DNA from: Crocodylus rhombifer
Taxonomy: Eukaryota > Chordata > Crocodylia > Crocodylidae
Length of the DNA stretch: 64,000 nucleotides
Direction of reading: 5' to 3'
NCBI GenBank assembly: GCA_038503035.1
Contig: JAVSML010018907.1
Location: 1-64,000 of the forward strand
Below are positions 11,831-21,690 of the stretch, in pieces (positions within the stretch are counted from its first letter, which is position 1; each line of letters starts with the position of its first letter). A program made the translations under genes and the position numbers. Under the pieces are notes generated by a model. That model was not told the DNA's origin and searched no databases. It worked only from the letters and a program-made list of their open reading frames with translations.

Positions 11831-14111
11831 GCCAGCTGACTCTACACTTAGCCCTGACCCCCACCTGCCAGTGGCTCAACAGGCTGCCTGACCTCTTCAA
11901 GTGGCATCCAGTGCCGCGCCACACCAACTAACTAAAGAGCCACTTCTAAATTCTTCCAGACCAGACCCAAAGGGCCACTAAAATAGATGCAGCTTGTGCA
12001 ACACGTATCACTTTGGATCCGACTTGGCTGCCAGTGGTGCAGAACACACAGAGTCCCTCCGCTTGGAAAGCCATGCTAACGCTGGGCAGAAATGGGAAGC
12101 TGGTGTTGCATTCTCTGTTGATGGCATTACGGCCATTTTACCTCTGTCATCATAAAGTTAATGTAACGTTCACACTCAGAAAATTCTGCTACAGACAACA
12201 GACATGGAAAATGCCACCAGAAATGGCAGAATGCCTGAATATCTCCACTTGGACAAGACAGCATAAGGAATGATTTCACTACCCCCACCATCAGCCTTTC
12301 CTCATCCACTTCATAAAGAGATTTACAATAGGATGCTTTTTTCCAAATTAGCACTGACATCTGCATAATGCCTTCGCTTGCAGTTTTAATATGCAGAGAA
12401 AACACAACAAAGAACAAATCAGACATTTTTCCCCCAATCCAAGGAAATGTAGTTAAAGTGTGAAAAAGCAAATGGCATTACAGGGGGAATATGTTTCCTC
12501 TTTGATCTCTCTAACTTGAATTAAACATATTTTAAGTCAATCATTAAAAATGTGTCTTTTAGGGAATTATCTGGTCTGTCTTTACAAATCACAACTTTAA
12601 AAAGCTGTTGATCGCATAACAATTCTAATTTTTAAACGTTTTTTGCAATGAGATTCACATCTATCTGAACCCCTTGCCTCCTTTCTGAGGCTGGTTTCAA
12701 ACCTGCTGGGGAGCAGTAGCCGACTGGGTGGCATGCCGCTCGCCATTACAGCGGCCGGAAAAATAAACTAGTCTCTCTCCATCTCTTCTTTCAAACTGCT
12801 TAAAACCAGGGGCTGTGGTAATCCTTGTTTGCATAAACCTCGGATGTCATAAACGGAGCTGGCATGCATCAGGTACCATCATCTGGGGCTGAATATTAAC
12901 TGCTGCATTTTTTTTTTCTGTAGAGTTTAAAAATCTGTTGCACTGAAATACCCAAGGCACGCTGGACAAACACAGCGACAAGCACCAAGTGCGTTTGGAA
13001 GCGGGAGGACAGTAGGTTGTTGTTATTAATTTGAACAGTGCAATTGCACAGTGTAATAAATGGGCCCGTGACGGAGAATGCTGTTTACAGAGATGAGTGC
13101 ACAGGCAGCGTGTGCCAAGAGCCCTTGCAGCTATGTCAGTGCTATTCTACTGCCTGGTGGCTTGCGTGTAGCAGCCACGATGGATAATACAAATTGCCAA
13201 TCACTCGTGACAGGATGCACAGAATTGTTCTGATTCATAATATCGCCTAATTTCCTAGCCTCGTGTTTAATAGGATGGAGCTGCTGCTGCCGTTCTCAGA
13301 AGGCTGCACCACGGCACAGCGCGTCAGGGGAGCTCAAATCCTGTTCCTCTAAGAAGGTGGAAGTTTTTACCCACCAAACCCCCTTGTTGCAGCTAAGTCT
13401 TGGCCAAACATTACCTGGGGGATTCTTCCACGGCCGTAGCACCGGGCAGGGGGAGACAGGGACACTTTTTGCTTTTAACAATCCAAGCAGCAAAATATCC
13501 GTGGCTGATCAGGCTGCAGCGCACCGGGGCCCTTTCATACAGAAATTAGATTGATTGCTCTGACCGCAAGTAGAGCAGGCCCCTGGCGCGGCTGGAAATA
13601 GGACTTCCCGCCTGGGATAAGGAGAGCCACGAGCAAGGAGAGTGCAGCAATGCACAGCTCTGTCTGCATTACAGGCTGGGAGCGCCGTCCTGCTCCTGTC
13701 CAGAGAGGTCACCAGGGAGAAGACCGGGTCCTGTACGAAGAGACTGTGCACGGGAACACTTAACACGAGGCATTTCACTGAAGACATGGGGCCAAAGCAC
13801 TGCGCTGTGCTCCTGGCCGGCTCAGACCTTAGAAGCCGCGTACAAACACCTCTGCTATCGAGTCCCAGGTCTCAGATGCCAGGAAAGATTGACTGGGACA
13901 TCCCGTCGCTGCTGCACCTTTTGAGCCTGGATACTTGGGGTCTAGCCACGCAGCCCGCAGCCGAACCTCCGCGCAGCGCAGTGCGGCAGGTGGACGTGCA
14001 GGGTCCGTGCTGCTAGGGGCAGGGTCCAGATCGGACTAGGCCTTTAGCTGTAGCACTGCAGGGGCATGGACTATGCTTGGGAGGGTGCACGCTGCTCTCA
14101 CTGCTGTGGCT
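11831..14111. other. unannotated stretch with AT-rich island
   Basis: No gene recognised. From about 12480 to 13290 the sequence becomes AT-rich and non-repetitive, with several ATTA/TAAT cores (for example near 12505-12560 and 13025-13065) and a T-run at 12908-12917. This could be conserved regulatory DNA or simply unique AT-rich sequence. Confidence 0.4.
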
Positions 14112-14175
14112 ACCACAAGACCACAGAGAAAAAGGGCAGGAAGGGACCTCCAGAGGTCATCCAGTCCAACCCCCC
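14112..14175 (-). mobile_element. CR1 3'-end fragment (nested host)
   Basis: Read on the minus strand it shows the terminal CR1 block: GGACTGGATGACCTCTGGAG-type sequence and CCTTCCTGCCC. Only about 60 bp remain. It adjoins the next CR1 copy directly, so that copy may have inserted at or in this one. Confidence 0.65.
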
Positions 14176-14585
14176 CCAATCATAGAAGCACAGAAAATGA
14201 GGGCTGGAAGGGACCTCAGGGGGTCACACCTAGTGTAACCCCTGCTCCAAGCAGGACCAGCCCCAACTACATCATCCTGGCCACGGCTTTGTCTACCCAG
14301 GTCTTAAACACCTCCAAGGATGGAGACTGCACCACCTCCCTGGGCAGCCTGCTCCAGTGCTTCACCACCCTCTTGGTGAGAGTTTTTCCTAATATCCAAC
14401 CTCAACTTCCCTTGCTGCAGCTTGAGCCCATTGCTCCTTGTCCTGTATCTGCCCCACTGAGACCAGCCTCTTTGCAGCCCCCCGGCAGGGAGCTGGAGGC
14501 TGCTATTCAACCCCCCTCGGTCTTCTCTTCAGCAGACTAAATCAGCCCACTTCCCTCAGCCGCTCCTCACCAGTCACGTGCCCCA
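14176..14585 (-). mobile_element. CR1 3'-end copy, minus strand
   Basis: On the minus strand this is a 5'-truncated CR1 covering the last part of ORF2 (LRLDIRKNSHQEGGEAL-type translation) and the 3' UTR, ending in the tail at about 14176-14190 (plus-strand AATCATAGAA). It shares long blocks with the copies at 16408, 21417, 25052 and 39858, for example plus-strand CAGGACCAGCCCCAACTAC and AATATCCAACCTCAACTTCC. No intact frame. Confidence 0.93.
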
Positions 14586-16407
14586 TCAAAGCATCTTATA
14601 TAAATCCATCACCTAAACTCTTTGTAAAGCTATCGACAACCCTGACGCAGCTCAGATACCACACCCGACCTGCATCCCGGAAAGCGGGGGGCCACGGCAG
14701 CCAACATCCAGCTGCTGCAAAATATATGTTCAAGAGATCCCAGGTAGTGCCGTGCCTCCCCACCACAGAGGACAGCAAACCCCCCCACATCCCACTCAAG
14801 CTGGCGTTCACCTGGCTAGCAAGTGGCGGCACAGAGCTCAACCCCCGAGCACGGCCCCAGGCAGACAGCAGTGCAGCCAGGACCCGGCGCAGGTGGCCGA
14901 CAGCTCGCCTCTGTTCAGACGGTGCTGCAGCGTCACCGCACTGACTGCGCCAGGGATGTGCCCTTTGCATCGGCACGGCAGCCAGCCCGCAGCTGCTGCT
15001 TATCAATGCACCCAGAGTAAAAACCGAGCGCCTTGACAGAGCTGCAACAGGCTCGGTGAGAGGTTGCATCTGTCCCAGTAAACACTGGGATGAGGGAAAG
15101 AGCAGGTGGCTGAATCTGCTCTCATTCCCATGCCTTGCCAGCACTCACAGGTGCTCTCTTGTATTTGGAAGGGGGGAGAATGAGAGAGGCAGGATGTGAC
15201 TGCTCCACCTGGGAAAGGAGGGACCCCTCAGAGCATCGCTAGATTGCCCCGGGGCTGGTACCGGGCTTCTCCGAGCCATTTCAGCCTCCTTGGCCGCGCA
15301 GCTCTGTGCCAAGGGCAGCAGTCTCTGGAAACACTCGTGCAACTAGTGCAGCAGCGAGAGGCGGGCAGAGGGGTTGCGCGTGGCATAGCAGGCAATGCAA
15401 GGGCAGGAGGGAGGAATCAGAAAGGCTAAGTGAAGAGGCAGGGCTGGGAGGGCAAGTGGGTGCAACGATGCTCAGAGCAAGGCAGAGAGATTTGCTGAAT
15501 TGCAGCAGTGAAAGCAAGACCGCAAGCCCCCACTGCCTGCTCTGCTCTGGCTAACAGTGGGGCACCACCGCATTAAGGGGACCAGAGAAGGACCCATCCT
15601 TTCACTGGGGAGCGCTATCCTAGGACAGGCACTGTCTCCTGTGACTCTGAAGTACCATATAAAGTACCAAAGCGTCTGTGGCACCACATGCTAATGAATA
15701 AGAGCAGCTCTATGCAGCCGGACATATTCTGGACTCTGCAAGGCAAGGGCTCTGCTAATGTCCAACAGCAAGGACATCAAGCAGCTGAGTGATGGAAACC
15801 TAGAGCCAGCCAAGATGCACATGTACAGCTCCAAAATATGCCAATCACTGGCATCCCTGCTGACAGTGCAGGAGCTGCCAACATAGCAGATGTATTACAT
15901 GACGATTGCTACTAACCTGCTAAATAAAGAGCCCGTACAACAATGCAGCCGTATACATTTCTTCTGCTTCTGCTTTAGTTTGAAAGATCATATGGGGCTG
16001 CCTTAAAATGAGAGGACACTTTTGTCCTATGCCCCTGGTTTGTGGATCAATTTAAGAAGAAACCTGCCCACCGGTTTCCTGCCAGCAGGAGATTATATGG
16101 AAATAAAGTCATTCCAGTTCTCCTCATCCTTCTTCGGGATTTAAATGGGTCTTTTTCAACTTTAAAAAATAATCATCTCAAATTGCAATGATCTATCGTG
16201 TCCTTGCATGTTAACAAGACACAGCTGAACATGCAGATATGTCTAATGCACCTACCCGGGAGGGCTCATGTCACTGCCCTCCCCACTATGTATTTAATGA
16301 ATAGGAGTTTGGCTCTATCCACACAAGAGCCTACATGAATGGCCACCTGCAAGCATCAGAGGTTGGTGACAGAAGTGGGGCAGAGCCCAAATCAGTGTTG
16401 AACACAC
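14586..16407. other. unannotated stretch
   Basis: No gene or mobile element recognised. The overlapping open frames on both strands at 14596-15144 fall in GC-rich sequence with few stops and share no family features. From about 15950 to 16250 the DNA is more AT-rich and unique-looking. Confidence 0.5.
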
Positions 16408-16838
16408 AGGATCATAGAAAATGAGCGTAGGAAGGGACATCTAGTCCAACCCCCTGCTCCAAGCAGGACCAGCCCCAACTACGTCATCCCAGCCAAGGGT
16501 TTGTCTTCCCGGGTCTTGGAAGCCTCGAAGGATGGAGACCCCACCGCCGCTCTGGGGAGCCTGTCCCAGTGCTTCACCACCCTCCTCGTGAGAGTTTTTT
16601 TCCTAATATCCAACCTCAACTTCCTTTGCTGCAGCTTGAGCCCATTGCTCCTTGTCCTGTCATCTGCCCCCAGTGAGACCAGCCCAGCTCTGTCCTCTGT
16701 GCAGCCCCCCGGCAGGGAGGTGAAAGCTGCTATGCAATCCCCCTCGGTCTTCTCTTCTCCAGACTAAATCAGCCCATTTCCCTCAGCCTCTCTTCACCAG
16801 TCCTGTCCCGCAGCCTCCTAACCATTTTTGGCACATAA
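16408..16838 (-). mobile_element. CR1 3'-end copy, minus strand
   Basis: Same subfamily as the 14176 copy. Tail at 16411-16420 (plus-strand ATCATAGAAA), then the TAGTCCAACCCCCTGCTCC block, CAGGACCAGCCCCAACTAC, and the ORF2 C-terminus in antisense up to about 16838. It is 5'-truncated and its coding part is broken. Confidence 0.93.
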
Positions 16839-17545
16839 CCCTCTGGAAGCCTGCAGCCCAGCAGCACCACCCTGCAGATCCCACAGCGATGTCTCTGTTT
16901 GAACGTGGACTGTCACAATTTGCCCCCCCACCCTGGGGCAACTCTGTTGAAATCCCTTCCTGGAAGTGGCTTTATGCCCTTTCTCCAGGGGTGAGCTCGG
17001 CCCCCAATTTCCAGGCTATGTTCTCGTATGGATTCCATGCAGCTGGGGCTAAATTAATATTCCTCGCCATGGCCCAATTGTTCTTTATAAAATGTTTAAT
17101 GAGATTCAGGCGGGTGTCACAGCAGTACTTATGTAATTACTTTTTATAACTCCGCCAGCTGAAGGCAATGGGGGAATGAAATCTTCTTATCAGTGTGTTA
17201 CAAACTAATAACACCTCAGCTACCTTCTCTGCACAGCGCTGCAACCGGCATGCTTAACTATCCCAGCAATGATGAAAATAGAAAGCTTGATTCACGCTAA
17301 TGCTGGCAACAAAGTCCCATGCCCCATCTCTAGGGTTCTGCCTCCAAGAAGCCGTGCTTTGGACCCCATTGGAAAGGGTTTTCTCTGCTGCAACTATGTA
17401 AAATGACTTTGCATTTAAAAATACATTGGCTCTGTTATGCACTAATTAAACAATAATGATACAATGTGGCAGATGATGTCACAAAGTAACACCACACCTG
17501 CCCTTTGTAAGGTGGGGAACAGTACTTCTCATCATCAAAACGGGG
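16839..17545. other. unannotated AT-rich unique stretch, possible conserved element
   Basis: From about 17020 to 17240 and on to 17460 the sequence is AT-rich, not repetitive, and contains several homeodomain-type cores (TTAATGAG near 17096, GTAATTAC near 17131, ACTAATAACA near 17206, ACTAATTAAAC near 17440). No coding signal. A conserved non-coding element is possible but unproven from one sequence. Confidence 0.3.
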
Positions 17546-17810
17546 CATGACTACACATGCAATTGATGTGACCAAATATACTCCAGCTCAATTTAAGCCA
17601 GAATAAACTAATCCCAAGGTCACCATCTACATGTGCATTTAAGAGTAGTAATTTACTGTGGTGTAGGATAGTACCTGTGTCTGATGGGACTATCCTATGT
17701 CAGAGTAAATTAATCTACTACATACTAATTGTGGCACACTTGTAGATGGTGATGCTTTACTGCACATTAAATTAGTCTAATGCACAGTAAAATGCATGCA
17801 TAGACACGCC
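17546..17810. mobile_element. palindromic MITE-like element
   Basis: Outer inverted ends: ACTACACATGC at about 17549 and GCATGCATAGACACG at about 17791. Inner stem: CACCATCTACATGTGC (17621-17636) against GCACACTTGTAGATGGTG (17734-17751), with a further inverted pair AGGATAGTACC / GGGACTATCCT inside. It shares CACCATCTACATGTGCA with the element at 34330. No coding capacity, so non-autonomous. I recall MITE-like repeats being described in crocodilians under the name Chompy; assignment to that family is not tested. Confidence 0.65.
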
Positions 17811-18094
17811 TGGGGTTTATGATAACAACTACCATCATTGCTTGTCATTAATGCTAGTTAACTCCTGAAGTATATTCTTACTCAACAATGTAAGGGAGAG
17901 TTTTGCATGAAAACAGAAAGAGTAATATTTAGCATCTGGACCATTATATGTTAATATTTACAGTATCACCTTCCATCACTCCACTACTAGTGATCTTGTT
18001 ACAACCCAACTCCCAATGTGCTCTGGTATCTTTCAAGATCTCTCTGTGGGTAAACGTGGATGTAGTGAAGGCCTAGTGGATGGAAGAGAAGACA
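17811..18094. other. unannotated stretch
   Basis: AT-rich unique sequence between a MITE and a MIR-like fragment. Nothing recognised. Confidence 0.5.
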
Positions 18095-18197
18095 ACCTTG
18101 GTCCTGTTCTTGACTCTGCTCCAGGACTGCTGCAAGACACCTGGTAATTGTGACTTCTCTGTGTTTCAGTGGCTTCCATCTATAATGGGGAGATAAT
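18095..18197 (+). mobile_element. MIR-like SINE fragment
   Basis: The order TGACTCTGCTCC, then ACACCTGGTAATTGTGACTT, then CTCTGTGTTTCAGTGGC and CATCTATAATGGGGAGATAA matches the layout of the MIR core and its downstream part (in MIR: ...CTTCTCTGTGCCTCAGTTTCC, then CATCTGTAAAATGGGGATAA). Divergent, as expected for an old SINE. The next CR1 begins immediately after it. Confidence 0.6.
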
Positions 18198-19641
18198 GCA
18201 GGGGAGATCCCTGAGGATTGGAAGAGAGCCAACATTGTGCCCATCTTCAAGAAGAGGAAGATAGAGGATCCAGGCAACTATCGGCCAGTCAGCCTAACCT
18301 CCATCCCAGGGAAAATCCTGGAAAAGCTCATTAAAGAATCTATGTGCAATACGCTCATTGAGGGTAAGATCCTGAATGACAGCCAACATGGCTTCATCGC
18401 GGGTAGGTCTTATCTTACCAATCTCATCTCCTTCTATGAACAAGTCTCTTGCCACCTGGACATGGGAGAGAAGTTCAACATTATATACCTAGACTTCCAA
18501 AAGGCTTTTGATCTAGTGTCCCATGATATCCTTGTGGAAAAATTGAAGGATTGTGGACTTATCCACTCAACAGTTCAGTGGGTGGAAAACTGGCTGCAGG
18601 GTAGGACCCAGGAAGTCGTCATGAACAGATCTGTGTCGTCCTGGCGAGAAGTGGCCAGCAGTGTCCCTCAGGGGTCTGTGCTTGGACCAGTGCTCTTCAA
18701 CATCTTTATCAATGATTTAGATGTGGGGTGCAAAGTTCGCTGGCCAAGTTCGCGGACAACACCAAGTTATGGGGGGCGTTCATGCCAGAAGATAGGCTGC
18801 AGATACGGGTGGACCTGGAAAGGCTGGAGAGCTGGCTGGACCTGAACCAGATGAGTTTCAACACCGAGAAGTGTAAGGTGCTCCATCTGGGGGCAAATCA
18901 TCCCCAACATACCTACAGGCTTGGTGGCGGCGATTTGATTGCACCACGGCCAAGAGGGACCTAGGGGTAGTGATGGACCATGGCATGAACATGAGCTGTC
19001 AGTGCGAGGCAGTGGTAAGCAGGGCAAACACCACGCTGGCACGCATTAACCACTGCATCTTATGCAAAACTAAGGCAGTGATACTCCCGCTGTCCTCTGT
19101 ACTGGTGAGACTGCAACAGGAGTACTGCGTCCAGTTCTGGGTGCTGCATTTCAACAGGGACGTGGAAAAATGTGAGACAGTCCAGAGAAGAGCCTCCCGT
19201 GTGATTGCAAGACTTCCAAGACAAGCCATACGAGGAGCGGCTGAGGGACCTGGGCCTCTTCAGCCTACAGAAGAGAAGGCTGGGAGGGGACTTGGTAGTG
19301 GCGTACCGCTACATCAGGGGAGTGCATCGAGGGCTCAGTGAACAACTGTTCACTACGGCACCCCCGGGGAAAAGCAGGACCAATGGATACAAGCTCCTGG
19401 AAGGCCACTTCAGGCTTAACACCAGGAAAAACTCCTTCACAGTCAGGGTGTCCAGACTGTGGAATAAACTCCCTCCAGTGACGGTGCAGTCACCTACCCT
19501 GGAGGTTTTCAAAAGGAGACTGGACAGTCACCTCGCTGGGGTCGCTTGACACCACTTGTCTTTTCCTGCCTAGTGTAAGGTGGCTGGACCCGATGATCTA
19601 CAAGGTCCCTTCCAGCCCCTAACAATATATGAATCTATGAA
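18198..19641 (+). mobile_element. CR1 LINE, decayed, plus strand
   Basis: Starts in the RT fingers ('[18 protein letters not shown]') directly after the MIR-like fragment and runs to the tail repeat near 19625-19640 (TATATGAATCTATGAA), with the CR1 3' block GACCCGATGATCTACAAGG at about 19588. A 5'-truncated copy lacking endonuclease and ORF1. It is more diverged than the 25.8-kb copy. Confidence 0.93.
18200..19549 (+). pseudogene. CR1 reverse transcriptase pseudogene with three frame changes
   Basis: Fingers and palm are readable in one frame from 18200 to about 18730: [16 protein letters not shown], motif [15 protein letters not shown] and [20 protein letters not shown]. Similarity then moves to a second frame (from about 18730; [11 protein letters not shown]), a third (about 18965; RDLGVVMDHGMNMS) and a fourth (about 19205; ERLRDLGLFSLQKRRL), ending at a natural stop at 19547-19549 after HLAGVA. 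The catalytic box reads FADN instead of FADD, with the codon AAC at 18758-18760, so one metal-binding aspartate is lost in addition to the frameshifts. Certainly inactive. Confidence 0.9.
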
Positions 19642-20744
19642 CAGCCTTAGTGCCCCGCCCTGAAGTTTAATTAATGCCTAAAAAGTCTCTTTGAGAAGAA
19701 AGGGGCATGGATGTGTAACTCTGTGCTCCTCTTCTGGTTCTGTCTTCTCCAGAGGACACCAAACAGCTGCCTTTTAATCTTATTCTGCCCGTGACGATTA
19801 ACTCATGATTACACAGACCTTGGCTTGACTACATGCAGAAAGGAGCCATATAGCAGGTTCCAATAGGAGGACAAGTGCCAAAAACACTATCAAATAATAA
19901 AATCCCAACAGATTTTTAAGCGGCTGAGAAGGTTAAAGCAACCTTTCACTTGTCAGTCTGCTGGAGAGGCTCATCAGCCCAAATTAGGGTCAGCGTCAGC
20001 GGCAGAAATGAGAATTAACAGCAATGAATAATCAGTGGTGCCTAGTCTGAAGCAGGAGCCTCCCAAGACGGACCTGACAAAGCTGCAAAAGGGACCGCAC
20101 AGCAGCCCTCCCCAGTGCACCCGCAACGTCCAGGGCACTGCGACCCAGACGCAAAGTGCTAGACCCAGTACAGGGTGCGTCCTTTGGGTTTCTGAACGAG
20201 CACTGAATGAGGTCTCCAAAGAAGCTCTAGATAAGGAGCAGTGCCCACTTGGGGTTCATAAATGTGTCTTAACCAAATGTAAATGCCTAGAATGTGCCTT
20301 CCCATAAAATACAGAAATAAGTGAACTCCAGTTTGATCTGCAAGGTACCCATTTGCTGTCTTCCTTCTGGCTTTCATGCGCATGCTTCTTCTGCAGGGAC
20401 GGGCTCTGCCTTGACTCTATGCAGGACTCTTGGGCTCTGTCCTCTGGACTCGTGGACTCTTTCACTACACTTGAATGCATTTGGTTGGCCATGTTCTCAC
20501 ACCGCACCTCACCTGCTCATCGCTGGAGAGGGCATTAAATCAGAAACCTGTTCAACACAGGCGCCCTTGAATTATGTGAGTGCAGCATCCAGTGGGGACT
20601 AGCAAAACAGTCTTCTTCGGTCTTGAGAGCCATACAAAACTGGCAAAGTTTGTTGGCTGTGTCATGTATGGGTGTAGGCAGAAAGGGGAGCTGCTCACCC
20701 AGCTGCCTGCTTTGGGACACAAAAGACTGCTCCCAGACCTACCA
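19642..20744. other. unannotated stretch
   Basis: No gene or repeat recognised. Short open frames only. Confidence 0.5.
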
Positions 20745-20942
20745 GGCTATACATCTACACATTCATTAATGTGCTTTAGGTAATACGCATTAAACCTAGT
20801 ACCTCCATGGTGAGGTACTAGAAAATTGCACATTAGCCTATTTTGATTCACATTAGCTAAAGAACATGAGGGGTTTTTGTGATGCTTTAATGCACATTAA
20901 AATAGGTTAATGCGCATTAAAGCACATGTGTAGACGTGCCGC
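20745..20942. mobile_element. palindromic MITE-like element
   Basis: Imperfect inverted ends: GCTATACATCTACACATTCA at the left and ATGTGTAGACGTGCCGC at the right. Internal ATTAATGTGCTTTAGGTAAT is mirrored by AATGCGCATTAAAGCACAT. A truncated relative lies at 57029-57148 with almost the same left 120 bp. No coding capacity. Confidence 0.7.
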
Positions 20943-21416
20943 TGTCTAACAGTGTTGGCAGCCTTCTTTTTCAACTTCTGCCCCTCTCAAAGCCTGCACA
21001 AGGCCCCACAGCTTGCCTTGTACCACTTACCCATGCCATGGTTTTCTGTTGTTAAATTACTCATCTGAGCAGTCGAAATGTGTTACATTTCACCATTAAA
21101 TAAATTAGACAAAGCTGTATTGTACAATGACAGGGAAACTGCTCAGCCATGCACTTTGTGGCATTAATTCAATTAAATACCATTATCCAAAGGCCTGTTC
21201 AATCTACACTCTCTTCTTCTCAAGTTCCAGAAGATGCGTAGAACAGCTGGAGCTGCAGAAAGGTCAGAACCATTCGGGGCAAAATTAATTGTAATCCATT
21301 AATATCCAAGCATCATTTTAGCCAGGAAACTTGGCAGCATGTGTTTGCATGTGTGCGGGGTTGTTAGCACCAGGAGGGTTTTTTTTCCCTTTGTGCTCTC
21401 ATTAGCTCTCAGTAGA
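20943..21416. other. unannotated AT-rich stretch, possible conserved element
   Basis: From about 21040 to 21320: unique sequence with dense ATTA/TAAT cores (CATTAATTCAATTAAATAC near 21161, AAAATTAATTGTAATCC near 21281) and no repeat similarity that I recognise. Candidate regulatory DNA only by base composition and motif density. Confidence 0.3.
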
Positions 21417-21690
21417 TCACTGAATCATACAAAATTAGGGTATGCAAGGGTCCTGAGGGGGACTTCTAGTCCAGAGCAGGACCAGCCCCAACTAGAACAT
21501 CCCAGCCAAGGCTTTGTCTAGCTGAGCCAAGGAGGGAGACTCCACCACCTCTCTTGGGAGCCTGTTCCAGTGCTTCACCACCCTCCTCGTGAGAAAGTCT
21601 GTCCTAATATCCAACCTCAACTTCCCTTGCTGCAGCTTGAGCCCATTGCTTCTTTTCCAATCATCTGCCCCCACTGAGAACGGAAATATT
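21417..21690 (-). mobile_element. CR1 3'-end copy, minus strand
   Basis: Plus-strand tail remnant GAATCATACAAAATTAGGG at about 21422, a shortened 3' block, then CAGGACCAGCCCCAACTAG and AATATCCAACCTCAACTTCC as in the sister copies. 5' end near 21690. Non-coding. Confidence 0.9.

Noticed and set aside
14596..15144. 182-codon minus-strand open frame
   Set aside because: Overlaps unrelated open frames and shows no motif; its low-coordinate end lies next to a CR1 copy.
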